A stretch of 64,000 nucleotides of DNA from an uncultured Eubacteriales bacterium (GCA_900546615.1 URDJ01000009.1:1-64000); one strand, 5' to 3'; shown: positions 34,823 to 43,829, numbered from the stretch's first letter. Notes: a model not told the origin generated them from the sequence alone. Program-made: numbers and translations.

Positions 34823-36317
34823 TTGAACATCGCACAGGCCAAGGAGCAGATAGAATCCGCCATGCGGGCCTATTTCACCAAGGACGAGTTCGGCGCCTAC
34901 CGCATACCCATAGAAAAACAGCGTCCGGTATTCATGGTCGGCCCGCCGGGCATAGGCAAGACCGCCATTATGGAGCAAATAGCCGCGGAACTGGGTGTGG
35001 GTCTCGTGTCCTACTCCATGACCCACCACACTCGCCAGAGCGCGCTGGGCCTGCCTTACATAACCGAGAAGGAGTATGGCGGAAAAAACTATCAGGTCAC
35101 GGAGTACACGATGAGCGAGATCATCGGTTCCATCTATGACCTCATGCGCGAGACGGGCGTAACTGAGGGCATCTTGTTCCTCGACGAGATAAACTGCGTC
35201 TCCGAGACACTTGCGCCCTGCATGCTGCAATTTTTGCAGTACAAGGTCTTCGGCCAGCACCGCGTCCCGCCCGGCTGGATACTCGTCACCGCGGGCAACC
35301 CTCCCGAGTACAACAAGTCCGTGCGCGACTTTGACATCGTGACCTGGGACAGGCTCAAGCGCATAGACGTCGAGCCGGACCACGAGGTGTGGAAGGAATA
35401 CGCCTATAAAAAGGGCGTGCACGCCTCGGTCACGACCTACCTCGCCGCGCGGAAAAAGGACTTCTACAAGGTCGAGAACACCGCCGAGGGCAAGCGCTTT
35501 GTCACTGCGCGAGGCTGGGACGACCTCTCGGAGATGATAAAGCTCTGCGAGGAAAACGGCCTGAAGGTGGATGAGCTGCTGGTCTGCCAGTACCTCCAGG
35601 ACCCGCGCATAGCAAAGGACTTCGCCGTGTACTACGACCTTTTCAACAAGTACCGCAGCGATTACGAGGTAGAGAAAATAGTGGACGGCACGGTGTCCGA
35701 GAGCATCGTCCTGCGCGCCCAGCGCGCCGCGATGGACGAGCGGCGCGCTGGGCCTCATCTTCGACTGCGTGACCGACAAGCTCAAGGCCGTCTGCGAGAG
35801 CGAAAACGTGCTCGAGCTGCTGACGACGGTGCTCCGTGAGATCAAGGCCCGCTCCTTCGGATCGCCCCTGCCGGAGCTGCTCGAAGGGCAGATAAACGCC
35901 CAGAACGAAAAGCTTCAGTCCGGGCAGCGCGCGAGCTCGATAGCACCCCAAAAACAGCGCGAGATGAAGCGCCTGCTGCTCGCGCTCGGAAAGCTCAGGG
36001 CCGCCTGCATCAGAGAGCCGGAAGCGGGCTTCAAGCCGGTCGAGGACGGCTTTGCACAGGAGCTGCAAAAGCTGCGTGAAGCCGCCGCCGAGGGCAGTCG
36101 TGGACTCGACAACGCCTTCGCCTTCTGTGAGCGGGCCTTCGCCGACGGCGACGAGGTGCTCATCTTCGTAACCGAGCTGACCGCGAACTACTACAGCGCC
36201 CGCTTCATAGGGCGCTACGGCTGCGACCGCTACTATCTGCACAACAAGCAGCTGCAGTTTGGAGAGCGCCGGCAGGAGATAGAACGCAGGCTGGACGAGC
36301 TTGACCTGGACCTGTGA
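34823..36317 (+). pseudogene. MoxR-like AAA ATPase with a frameshift
   Basis: The frame from TTG 34823 (AAAGGAGG upstream) encodes an AAA ATPase with Walker A (GPPGIGKTAIM, near residue 40), Walker B (ILFLDEIN, near 115) and sensor 1 (LVTAGNPPEYN). Near 35741-35749 one extra base shifts the frame. The conserved continuation (ALGLIFDCVTDKLKAV) lies in the next frame and runs to 36317. Intact, the protein would have about 497 residues. The ATPase core itself is undamaged, so a truncated product may still hydrolyse ATP. It is the natural partner of the vWA protein. Confidence 0.8.
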
Positions 36318-36330
36318 AAGGAGGCAGAAC

Positions 36331-36828
36331 ATGGATATCTACCAGGAATACCTGAAAAGAGCCGAGGGCCTGGGTGACACGGCGCTGCTTGCCTTGCAGA
36401 AGGAGCTGCTCCTGCCCGCGGTCATGGAGGAAAAGGCCGCCTTCGTGAAGGCCGAGTACGGCAGGCTCCAGCAGATAATGGGCGCCGAGTACAGCGTCGG
36501 GGACGAGACGCGCGTCTTCCATCCTCTGCCTGAAGCCCGGCGCAAGGGCGATGAGCCGGGCTTCGGCGATCCCGAGGAGCTGACGCTGGAGGAGCTGGCC
36601 ATGCTGCCACATCTGCGGCACAACATACCCAGGCTCAGCACCATGACCGTCATGCCCATCATCCGCTATTACCCAAAAGACATACAGCGCATGCGGCTGC
36701 TCGCGGATATTTACGCGGAGCTGATGGTCGGCCGCAGCTGCTCCGAGGGCGAGGTGCGCTCGCTGCTCGGCGGACACAGTGAATACCTCCGCTTCAAACG
36801 GGGCGAGGAAGTCAGGATAATTACTTAA
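36331..36828 (+). CDS. Conserved hypothetical protein of the vWA/ATPase cluster
   Basis: A 165-residue soluble protein starting at ATG 36331 (GGAGGCAGAAC upstream), 13 bases after the ATPase frame. I do not recognise a family. It has an amphipathic N-terminal helix (YQEYLKRAEGLGDTALLALQ) and a proline-containing central part (HNIPRLSTMTVMPIIRYYPK). The close spacing makes it a likely fourth member of the vWA, LRR, ATPase operon, perhaps an adaptor. That role is inference. Confidence 0.6.
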   Translation: MDIYQEYLKRAEGLGDTALLALQKELLLPAVMEEKAAFVKAEYGRLQQIMGAEYSVGDETRVFHPLPEARRKGDEPGFGDPEELTLEELAMLPHLRHNIPRLSTMTVMPIIRYYPKDIQRMRLLADIYAELMVGRSCSEGEVRSLLGGHSEYLRFKRGEEVRIIT

Positions 36829-36841
36829 TGAGGTGACAAAA

Positions 36842-37480
36842 TTGAAAACCATCGAGATCCGCAGTCAGAGCCTTGACCACGGCGGCAGGATAGCCGTCAT
36901 CGCCGAACATGGCCGCGAGGCAGTGCTGAAAAGAGCCTCCGAACTTGCGCAGGACAGCTCCGTCTCCGCCGTCGAGTGGCGAGTGGACGCCTTCGAGAGC
37001 GTGTTCGAGATAAGGTTCACCGTCATGCCCGAGATGATAAAAGAGGTGCGCCGGGCGCTCGGGAACAAGATCTTCATGTACACCTTCCGCGATAAGCGCA
37101 TGGGCGGCGAGCACCCGGCGACCTGCATGTATGTCACGAGGCTCAATGACCTCGCCTCCGCCCCCGGTCTCGCCGACCTCATCACAGTCGAGTGGTATGC
37201 CGAGCCGGACGCCGCCGAAGCAAACATCGGGAACATCCACGCCGCCGGCAAGCTCGCCGTCGCCTCCTGGTGCGCCCAAGGCGAGGCCGGCCGCGACGAC
37301 ATCGTGAAAAAACTCGAATCCATGCTCGAGAGCGGCGCGGACATCCTGGAATACTGCGTGATGGCTGAGTCCGCCACCGAGCTTGACGCCGCCATTGCCG
37401 CCTTCAAGCTCAGAAACCCAGAGTCCGTTATTATACGAAGTGTAATATCCGACACCGGCGAGGACAAGACCATCTGCTGA
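36842..37480 (+). CDS. AroD-like (type I 3-dehydroquinate dehydratase fold) protein lacking catalytic residues
   Basis: A 212-residue protein; the TTG at 36842 is chosen because GAGGTG precedes it by 6 bases (GTG 36833 is the alternative). The fold of type I 3-dehydroquinate dehydratase is recognisable: AVEWRVDAFE (E45-D49), KIFMYTFRDKRMGGEH, LADLITVEWY. The catalytic histidine position (normally S-x-H) reads SWC. The Schiff-base lysine position (normally K-I-A-V-M) reads EYCVM. It is also about 40 residues shorter than AroD. It probably does not catalyse the shikimate step. Confidence 0.65.
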   Translation: MKTIEIRSQSLDHGGRIAVIAEHGREAVLKRASELAQDSSVSAVEWRVDAFESVFEIRFTVMPEMIKEVRRALGNKIFMYTFRDKRMGGEHPATCMYVTRLNDLASAPGLADLITVEWYAEPDAAEANIGNIHAAGKLAVASWCAQGEAGRDDIVKKLESMLESGADILEYCVMAESATELDAAIAAFKLRNPESVIIRSVISDTGEDKTIC

Positions 37481-37533
37481 GGCAGCGGCCTCCATATCCT
37501 TGTACCTCAATTATCTTCAAGGGGGAAATCGAT

Positions 37534-37983
37534 ATGAAGAAACTCACCAAATTTGACGTTATACTTAACCTTTGGATATCGCTCATCATAAACGTTGCGC
37601 TCAGCATAGTGCTGCCCGCGCTCAACGGCTTTCTCACGCTGAAGTCTTTCATCGTGGGCTTTGCCATCGCCTATCCTGTCAGTACCATCTTCGTATTCAT
37701 CGTACCGGTCATCGTGTGGGGTGCGAAGTTTGCCCTTGCTCTGGGCATTAAGCCCGACACGCCGGGCTTCACTGTTGTCTCTACCGTCATCCTTGCGCTC
37801 GTCATGGGCACCTTCATGACCCTGCTCATGACCGCCGTGAACGCCGGCGTGGGACCGCATTTTTTCGCCGCGTGGTGGAGCTGCTATCCCATCGCGCTCG
37901 CCACCGTCTATCTCTCGGCGCTTGCGGGCATCTTCTCCGGCCTGCCGCTGGTTAAAGCTCTCGTAAAAGCGCCGAAGCTGTGA
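37534..37983 (+). CDS. Small four-helix membrane protein (DUF2798-like)
   Basis: A 149-residue, very hydrophobic protein with four predicted membrane helices: VILNLWISLIINVALSIVLP, FIVGFAIAYPVSTIFVFIVP, VVSTVILALVMGTFMTLLM and SCYPIALATVYLSALAGIFS. The FAAWWSCYPIA segment resembles the DUF2798 family. It begins behind GGGGGAAATCGAT. Function unknown. It stands alone between the AroD-like gene and the trigger-factor-like gene. Confidence 0.6.
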   Translation: MKKLTKFDVILNLWISLIINVALSIVLPALNGFLTLKSFIVGFAIAYPVSTIFVFIVPVIVWGAKFALALGIKPDTPGFTVVSTVILALVMGTFMTLLMTAVNAGVGPHFFAAWWSCYPIALATVYLSALAGIFSGLPLVKALVKAPKL

Positions 37984-38043
37984 TATGATACAGGGGCATC
38001 GGTGTAGCCGGTGCCCCCCTTATGATACTCGGGAGGTCTCTCC

Positions 38044-39159
38044 ATGCTTGAACTTGCAAAAAACCGCGACGGCGACAGGCTCACCGTCACGCTCAGGATA
38101 GAGCCGGAGGAATTCGTGAAATCCCTCGGCTCCGCGTATATGGAAAACTCCGAACGCTTCCCCGTACCCGGCTATGCAGCCGGTCTCGCTCCGAGGGAGG
38201 AGATCGAGCGGCTCTACGGCGAGACAGCGCTTTTTGACGAGGCGCTGGGTATCTGCGTCCCCGAGCTTTACAGCTGCTGGCTGGCGGAAAACTCGGTGAA
38301 GCCCGCGGGACGGCCCCAGCTCACTGAAGTCACCTGGCTCGAGGGAGGCGGGGCGAAGTTCACCGTCGCCTGCGACACATACCCCGAGGTAACGCTCGGG
38401 CAGTACCTCGGGCTGGAGGTGAGAGCGCCGAGGTCAGACGAGGAGAGCTTCACCGCCGCAGCCCTCACCGCCGCCTGCGCCAATATGCGCGCAGACCCGC
38501 CGAAGGGCATGGTCGAGCAGAAGCTCGGCTCCATGCTGGCGGGCGAGAAGCTCAGGACGGCGCAGGACGCGATATACCACGTCCTCGCCGACTTCATAGA
38601 TATCCTCGATGCCGCCTACCGCGAGACGGACATCGTAAGGCCGAAGGCCCAGGTCAGGGCCGAGGCGCTGGACCTCATGCTGCAGACAGTATCCGGTGAT
38701 AACAAAGAGTTGTCGCAGGACAAATTCTGCGAGCTGATACGCGAGCTGGTGGACCGCTATCGGCCCGTACCTCGCGGCTTCGATGATACTCTCGACAGGC
38801 TGATGCGCGAGCAATCGGAAAAGAAGCGGGCAATGACCGACGAGCAGAAGATCGACGCGGCCTTCGACGCATACCTCGGCAGCATCGACCAGAATATCGA
38901 GCTGTGGATTCAAAACAACCGCCCCAGGGCCGAGGATGCCGCGAGGTTTGATCTTCTGCTCACTGCCGTGGCCGAACGCGAGGGACTTGAGGTCACGGAG
39001 CAGGAGCTGTATAATGTCTGGCAGCAGATTTCGGATGAGACCGGGCTGGACATAGACGAGGTCGCCGCCGAGGTTGAGCCGGAGCCTGTGCGCGCACAGC
39101 TGCTGCGCGACAAGGCGCGGCGGCTGATAGTGGATTCTGCTAGGGAGGTTTCCGATTGA
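38044..39159 (+). CDS. Trigger-factor-like chaperone without FKBP domain
   Basis: A 371-residue protein. Residues about 10-135 match the ribosome-binding N-domain of trigger factor (LRIEPEEFVKSLGSAYMENS, FPVPGYAAGLAPREEIERLY, YPEVTLGQYLGLEV). The rest matches its helical C-domain (TAVAEREGLEVTEQELYNVW, ending LRDKARRLIVDSA). The peptidyl-prolyl isomerase (FKBP) domain is missing, which explains the shorter length (trigger factor is about 430-450). The ribosome-contact GFRK-type signature reads GYAAG, so docking may be altered. It is probably a paralogue, coupled by overlap to the methyltransferase gene. Confidence 0.7.
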   Translation: MLELAKNRDGDRLTVTLRIEPEEFVKSLGSAYMENSERFPVPGYAAGLAPREEIERLYGETALFDEALGICVPELYSCWLAENSVKPAGRPQLTEVTWLEGGGAKFTVACDTYPEVTLGQYLGLEVRAPRSDEESFTAAALTAACANMRADPPKGMVEQKLGSMLAGEKLRTAQDAIYHVLADFIDILDAAYRETDIVRPKAQVRAEALDLMLQTVSGDNKELSQDKFCELIRELVDRYRPVPRGFDDTLDRLMREQSEKKRAMTDEQKIDAAFDAYLGSIDQNIELWIQNNRPRAEDAARFDLLLTAVAEREGLEVTEQELYNVWQQISDETGLDIDEVAAEVEPEPVRAQLLRDKARRLIVDSAREVSD

Positions 39160-40004
39160 AAAAGACCGTGCTTTTTGGCGCCGGACAGGTCGGCGCGATG
39201 GTATCGAGGCTGCTCGGCTCCGGCTACAGGGCCGTGTGCTTTGCGGACAACTCCGAGAGCAAGTGGGGCGGGACCTATCTTGGCCTGCCCGTGGTGTCGC
39301 CGAGGGAGAGCCTCATCTGTGATCCCGACTGCGTCTGCCTGTGCGTGCTCGACGACGGACGCGCATCAGAGATGGAGGCGCAGCTCAGTCAGCTGGGTTA
39401 TGACGGCGAGCTGCTCCGGCCGGACGCGCTGGGGGTATTCGATGCCAGGGCCGCGACGATGCGGCTGCTGGCGGAACAGATACACGGGCTGCAGGTGCCC
39501 GGCGACGTGGCCGAGCTGGGCGTATACCGAGGCGACTTCGCGGTACTCATAAACGCGGCTTTCCCGGACAGGATGTTTCATCTGTTCGACACCTTCGAGG
39601 GCTTTTCGGAGAAAGATGTCGCGCTCGAGCGCAGTGAGGGACTGTCTCGTGCACAGGCCGGTGATTTTTCGGAAACCAACGTGAACACTGTCTGGAAGCT
39701 CCTGCCCTATCCTGAGCAGACCGAATTCCACAAAGGCTGGTTCCCGGACACCTTCAAGGGCTGTGAGGGACGTCAGTTCGCCTTCATCTCTGTCGACGCC
39801 GACCTCTACGCGCCTACCATAGCTGCGCTGGAGCTGTTCTGGCCGAGGCTCAGCCCCGGCGGTGCCGTCATCGTCCACGACGTGAACGGCACGCAGTATA
39901 AGGGCGCCGGCAAGGCGGTGAAGGAGTTCTGCCACAGGTACAGCCTCCTCCCCACCCCGATCTGCGACCTGCACGGCAGCGTTGTTCTGAGAAAACCGCT
40001 GTAA
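39156..40004 (+). CDS. TylF/MycF-type O-methyltransferase-like protein with Rossmann N-domain
   Basis: A 282-residue protein with a TTG start overlapping the upstream TGA. The N-terminal 90 residues look like a nucleotide-binding Rossmann unit (TVLFGAGQVGAMVSRLLG). The C-terminal part matches macrocin-type methyltransferases: GDVAELGVYRGDFAVLINAA (SAM site), LFDTFEGFSEKD, FISVDADLYAPT and the metal site VIVHDVNG. Such proteins methylate sugar hydroxyls using SAM and a metal. No glycosyltransferase cluster surrounds it, so the substrate is unknown. Confidence 0.78.
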   Translation: MKKTVLFGAGQVGAMVSRLLGSGYRAVCFADNSESKWGGTYLGLPVVSPRESLICDPDCVCLCVLDDGRASEMEAQLSQLGYDGELLRPDALGVFDARAATMRLLAEQIHGLQVPGDVAELGVYRGDFAVLINAAFPDRMFHLFDTFEGFSEKDVALERSEGLSRAQAGDFSETNVNTVWKLLPYPEQTEFHKGWFPDTFKGCEGRQFAFISVDADLYAPTIAALELFWPRLSPGGAVIVHDVNGTQYKGAGKAVKEFCHRYSLLPTPICDLHGSVVLRKPL

Positions 40005-40033
40005 AACAACGCCCTTTTCCCAGGCAAAGCAAG

Positions 40034-40072
40034 GCGGCAGCCATCCTGTTTGATGACTGCCGCTTCTTTTCG
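40034..40072. terminator. Intrinsic terminator between convergent genes
   Basis: The stem AAGGCGGCAGCCATC/GATGACTGCCGCTT is followed by TCTTTT. It ends the methyltransferase transcript and may serve the convergent zinc-ribbon gene. Confidence 0.65.
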
Positions 40073-40087
40073 CTATTCGATTCTTCC

Positions 40088-40732
40088 TCAGCCTGCGACA
40101 CGCACTACTACCTTGTCGCTCACGCCAAAGACCGTGAGAGTGACCTCACAGCTGCCTGCACCTTCCGCCGTGATCGTGCAGAACTTCGGGTCCTCCGAGT
40201 TCACCTCTATCGATACTACGTTAGGATCGCTCGTGCTCCACAAAATGTCCTCCGCAGATATGCTCACCGTCTGCGGCCAGATATAGGCCGTCAGCGTCAG
40301 TGGGTCGGAAAGGGTGATGTCATCAGCCAGCACGCTGTCGCCCCAGTAGAGCGTCACACTGTCTATCGTCGGCGTCGGCGTCGGCACCACAGTCGGAGTC
40401 GGCGGGGGCGTTACGACATAATTGTCAGTCGGGCTTGTCACCGGCAGCGTCGGCGTGGTCTTCGTCGTCCCGGTGCCGTTCAGGCTCAGCGACACCAGCA
40501 CCACTACCGCCAATATCACCGCTACAAGCAGTATGCCGCCGAATATCATCTGCCAGCGAGCATTCACCGCCGCCCGCTGCCCTGACGGGGTGGACGCATC
40601 CTCACCCGGCGTAGGGCCCGGCACCCGGTCACTCTGCTTCACACGCCGAGTGCCGCAGTACGGGCACCGGCCTCTTATCCCGGAAAACTGCCGTCCGCAG
40701 CGGCGGCAGGTCACGCGAGGAATAAAACTCAT
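40088..40732 (-). CDS. Zinc-ribbon membrane protein with Ig-like extracellular domain
   Basis: A 214-residue protein. It begins with a four-cysteine zinc ribbon (CRRCGRQFSGIRGRCPYCG), then a polar cytoplasmic linker. One membrane helix follows (IFGGILLVAVILAVVVLVSL, about 63-83), then a Thr/Pro-rich stalk with TPTP repeats. The C-terminal domain resembles a bacterial Ig-like (Big_2-type) fold (LTAYIWPQTVSISAEDILWS, ending VTLTVFGVSDKVVVRV). The orientation is cytoplasmic zinc ribbon, external Ig domain. Similar proteins are common and uncharacterised in gut Clostridia. Confidence 0.75.
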   Translation of the reverse strand: MSFIPRVTCRRCGRQFSGIRGRCPYCGTRRVKQSDRVPGPTPGEDASTPSGQRAAVNARWQMIFGGILLVAVILAVVVLVSLSLNGTGTTKTTPTLPVTSPTDNYVVTPPPTPTVVPTPTPTIDSVTLYWGDSVLADDITLSDPLTLTAYIWPQTVSISAEDILWSTSDPNVVSIEVNSEDPKFCTITAEGAGSCEVTLTVFGVSDKVVVRVAG

Positions 40733-40824
40733 TGGAGTTCCTCCGTTCCTTGAAAGAGTATATTATGCGCTTATATGGATCGCACAATAAGCTAACATAA
40801 TATTACTCTTTTCCGGCCCGTTCG

Positions 40825-42141
40825 TCAAGTACGGCCTGTTTCAATTTTCGTCTGAACTCCGGTTTTTGCATCAATATACACCGTCACCGGCATCTCGTCC
40901 TCTGCTTCGCAGGCAAAAACATAGCACAGCCGCTCGCTGCCGCCCTCAGTAAGCGCCGCCATCAGCTTCGACGACAGGGCCGTCAGGCTGTCGGGCAGCG
41001 CCGCAGCCGCCTGCTCCGCCGTTATCGCAGGCTCGCCGAGGTCGCGCTCCGTGTGGTTCAGGATATACTCCGTCGCGTCATAGGCGCACACCTCTCCGCT
41101 GTCGAGCGCTATCGATACGCTCACCGCGTCCGCCGGATACATCACGCCGTCCACGCTTCCCGCGAACACGAAGGCCGCAAGTCCGCCGTCCTCGGTCTCC
41201 GACACCGGCTCCGTCACGTCCACGCCCGCCTTCTCGAGAAAGTCCTGCGCAATCTCACGGGCCTCGTCCATGTCCAGCTCCGCCGCGCGCACCCTTCTCG
41301 AACCTGTAACGCTCAGGACCTGTCCTCCCTGCTCGGACACGCTTATCATCCTGAAGTCGCCCGTCTCGCCCTCAAAAGAAAAGCTCCAGCAGGGCAGGTC
41401 GCAGGCCGCACGGCCAATGCTCTCAAGCTCCGACTGCGGCACGCCCAGAAAGTCCGCCGCTATGGCCTTTGCCTTCGACTCCGTCACGTTCTCCGCTCCC
41501 TCGAGGGACCTCGCCGATACCGAGAGCGCCGAGGCCGAGTATTTGCCGTCGTACTCCAGTTCAGGGAACTCGTCCAGCTCCGAGTCGATGCGGCGCAGCT
41601 CGCAGCCCACGGTGTTCGTCTCGCCGTCGTCGGCGCAGGCGGCGTAGCTGTCCAGCACCAGCGCCCCGTCCGAATACTGTGTGCCGAGCTGCATGACCGA
41701 CTGTGCGATACCGGATACTGCGTCAGATATCTCCTCGAGCTGCTGCCTCGTCTCCTCGTCGGGCAGCCGTCCCTCTGCGCCCTCTCTGGATAGGTACAGC
41801 GCCCAGTCGCCCGCCGAGTTCAGGTATCCCGAGAGCTTTTCCAGTTCCTGCGTCGTATACGGCATTGCCGCCAGAGCGCTGACGGCGCCCGACGCGTTGG
41901 CCGCAGCCTTCGCGCACAACTGGGAAAACAGCGGCGCGTTCGTGGCGTAGCGGCTGGCCATGAACGCCTCGTCCATCGAGCTGAGCGACGAGGCCAGCTC
42001 GCCCATCGCCGCGCTGCCGTAGCTCTCCCCCGCTCTCAGGTGCCCCATCCCGTCCGTGCTCTCCTTCCAGGCAAAAAGCCCGGTTATTATGAGCGCCACG
42101 CTCAGGAAGGCTATTATTATTGAAGCAGTCTTCTTTTTCAT
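40825..42141 (-). CDS. ypeB: Germination protein YpeB
   Basis: A 438-residue protein with an N-terminal signal-anchor (ASIIIAFLSVALIITGLFAW). The helical N-domain (YGSAAMGELASSLSSMDEAF, PYTTQELEKLSGYLNSAGDW) and three PepSY-like repeats toward the C-terminus (KAKAIAADFLGVP, DEAREIAQDFLEKAG, ITAEQAAAALPDSL) match YpeB. In Bacillus, YpeB partners the cortex-lytic enzyme SleB; no sleB gene is in this window. It lies downstream of gltX, and its ribosome binding site is inside the gltX terminator stem. Confidence 0.85.
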   Translation of the reverse strand: MKKKTASIIIAFLSVALIITGLFAWKESTDGMGHLRAGESYGSAAMGELASSLSSMDEAFMASRYATNAPLFSQLCAKAAANASGAVSALAAMPYTTQELEKLSGYLNSAGDWALYLSREGAEGRLPDEETRQQLEEISDAVSGIAQSVMQLGTQYSDGALVLDSYAACADDGETNTVGCELRRIDSELDEFPELEYDGKYSASALSVSARSLEGAENVTESKAKAIAADFLGVPQSELESIGRAACDLPCWSFSFEGETGDFRMISVSEQGGQVLSVTGSRRVRAAELDMDEAREIAQDFLEKAGVDVTEPVSETEDGGLAAFVFAGSVDGVMYPADAVSVSIALDSGEVCAYDATEYILNHTERDLGEPAITAEQAAAALPDSLTALSSKLMAALTEGGSERLCYVFACEAEDEMPVTVYIDAKTGVQTKIETGRT

Positions 42142-42143
42142 TA

Positions 42144-42182
42144 AAAAACACCTCCTTCGGTATTTTCTCCGAAAGAGGCGTT
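42144..42182 (-). terminator. gltX terminator whose 3' arm contains the ypeB ribosome binding site
   Basis: On the minus strand, AACGCCTCTTTCGG (42182-42169) pairs, with a few G-U pairs, to CCGAAGGAGGTGTT (42160-42147), followed by six T. The GGAGG of the 3' arm is the only ribosome binding site for the ypeB ATG at 42141. Confidence 0.75.
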
Positions 42183-42199
42183 TTCACAATATGCAATTT

Positions 42200-43669
42200 T
42201 TAGCCGAGTTTTTGAAGCCCGGTCTCGAGCCTTTTGAGCGTCTCGTCCCTGCCCAGTATGCGGCAAAGCTCCACCGCGCCGCCGGGCGTCACTGTCTGGC
42301 CGGACACCGCTATCCTGACGGGCCACATGACCGTCGCGTTCTTCACGCCCTCGGCCTCCGCCAGGGCCTTCATGGCCTCGAGTATGGCCTCGTCGTTCCA
42401 GCCCTCCAGCGCCGCGAGCCGCTCCGTCGCCAGGGCGAGGAACTTCTTAGCACTCTCCTGAGTCGATTTCGACTTCTTGTTCTCGAAAAGCTCCGGGCCG
42501 TACTCGGGCAGAGCATCGAAGAAGCCGAGCTTTTCCGGTATATCCGTCAGCACCTCGGTGCGCTGCTGCAGGAGCGCCGCTATCGCCTCCGGGTCTATAT
42601 CCGGGTTTTTGACCGCCTGCCTGATATACGGCTCCGCCGCCTTCGCAAAGGCCTCCGGCGACATGGCCCTTATATACTCGCTGTTGAGCCAGCGAAGCTT
42701 CTCGATATCGAAGATCGCCGGGGACTTGGACAGCCCGTGCAGGTCGAAGACCTGCTCCAGCTCCTTTAGGCTGTATATCTCCCGCTCGCCGCCGGGGCTC
42801 CAGCCCAGCAGGGCGACGTAGTTCACGACGGCCTCTGTGAGATAGCCCTGCGCGATGAGGTCCTCATAGGACGGGTCGCCGTGGCGCTTGGACATCTTGT
42901 TGTGCGCGTCGCGCATGACGGGCGAGCAGTGGACGTACTTCGGCACATCCCAGCCGAAGCCCTCGTAGAGCAGGTTGTACTTCGGCGCTGAGGATAGGTA
43001 CTCCGTGCCACGCACGACGTGGCTGATTCCCATAAGGTGGTCGTCTATGACGTTCGCAAAGTTGTAGGTCGGCAGGCCGTCGCGCTTCATGAGCACCTGG
43101 TCGTCGAGGTCGGCGTTCGGCGCCGTGATGTCGCCGAAGATCTCGTCGTGGAAGGTGGTCGTGCCCTCGTGCGGGATGCGCTGGCGGATGACGAAAGGCT
43201 CGCCCGCCTCAGCGCGCGCGTCGGACTCCTCCTTCGAGAGCGCCCGGCAGGGGTCGTCCTCGTGCTTGAAGCCCTCGGCGTTCTCCTCGGTCTTCTCGCA
43301 GAAGCAGCGGTAGGCGTGGCCGCGCTCCATGAGCAGTTCGGCGTAGTCCATGTACAGTCCGCGCCGCTCGGTCTGCACGTAGGGGCCGACGGGGCCGCCC
43401 ACGTCCGGGCCCTCGTCGTGCGCGAGCCCGCACTCGCGCATCGTCTTGTATATCACATCGACCGCGCCCTCTACGAGACGGCCCTGGTCGGTGTCCTCTA
43501 TCCTCAAAATGAATTTTCCGCCCGCGCGGCGCGCTATCAGGTAGGTATACAGCGCCGTGCGCAGGTTGCCAACGTGCATATAACCCGTCGGGCTGGGCGC
43601 AAACCGCGTCCTGACCTCACCCTTCGGTATACGCGCCTCCATCGCCTCAAACCAGCTTATATCCTTCAT
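42200..43669 (-). CDS. gltX: Glutamyl-tRNA synthetase
   Basis: A 489-residue class I aminoacyl-tRNA synthetase. The start at ATG 43669 is chosen for its 7-base spacing from GGAGG; ATG 43675 is too close to it. The HIGH-type motif reads RFAPSPTGYMHVGNLRTALY and the KMSKS motif reads NKMSKRHGD. The C-terminal helical anticodon-binding region is complete. It charges tRNA-Glu (in many Firmicutes also tRNA-Gln for later amidation). It is transcribed toward ypeB. Confidence 0.95.
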   Translation of the reverse strand: MKDISWFEAMEARIPKGEVRTRFAPSPTGYMHVGNLRTALYTYLIARRAGGKFILRIEDTDQGRLVEGAVDVIYKTMRECGLAHDEGPDVGGPVGPYVQTERRGLYMDYAELLMERGHAYRCFCEKTEENAEGFKHEDDPCRALSKEESDARAEAGEPFVIRQRIPHEGTTTFHDEIFGDITAPNADLDDQVLMKRDGLPTYNFANVIDDHLMGISHVVRGTEYLSSAPKYNLLYEGFGWDVPKYVHCSPVMRDAHNKMSKRHGDPSYEDLIAQGYLTEAVVNYVALLGWSPGGEREIYSLKELEQVFDLHGLSKSPAIFDIEKLRWLNSEYIRAMSPEAFAKAAEPYIRQAVKNPDIDPEAIAALLQQRTEVLTDIPEKLGFFDALPEYGPELFENKKSKSTQESAKKFLALATERLAALEGWNDEAILEAMKALAEAEGVKNATVMWPVRIAVSGQTVTPGGAVELCRILGRDETLKRLETGLQKLG

Positions 43670-43739
43670 CTTCATGCCTCCGTACAATTATTCCCCGAAA
43701 ACCTCTTTATCTTATTTTATCAGAACTTTTTTGTCAATA

Positions 43740-43768
43740 TTGTAAAAGAGAGAAAAATGTGCTATCAT
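43740..43768 (+). promoter_or_regulatory. Promoter of the aminotransferase gene
   Basis: TTGTAA (43740-43745), a 17-base spacer and TATCAT (43763-43768), in an AT-rich stretch divergent from gltX. Confidence 0.65.
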
Positions 43769-43829
43769 GTGTAGCGGATATGGGCGTTCATTGGAACGAG
43801 CGCTGAATTTGAATATGGGAGGAAGAGAA

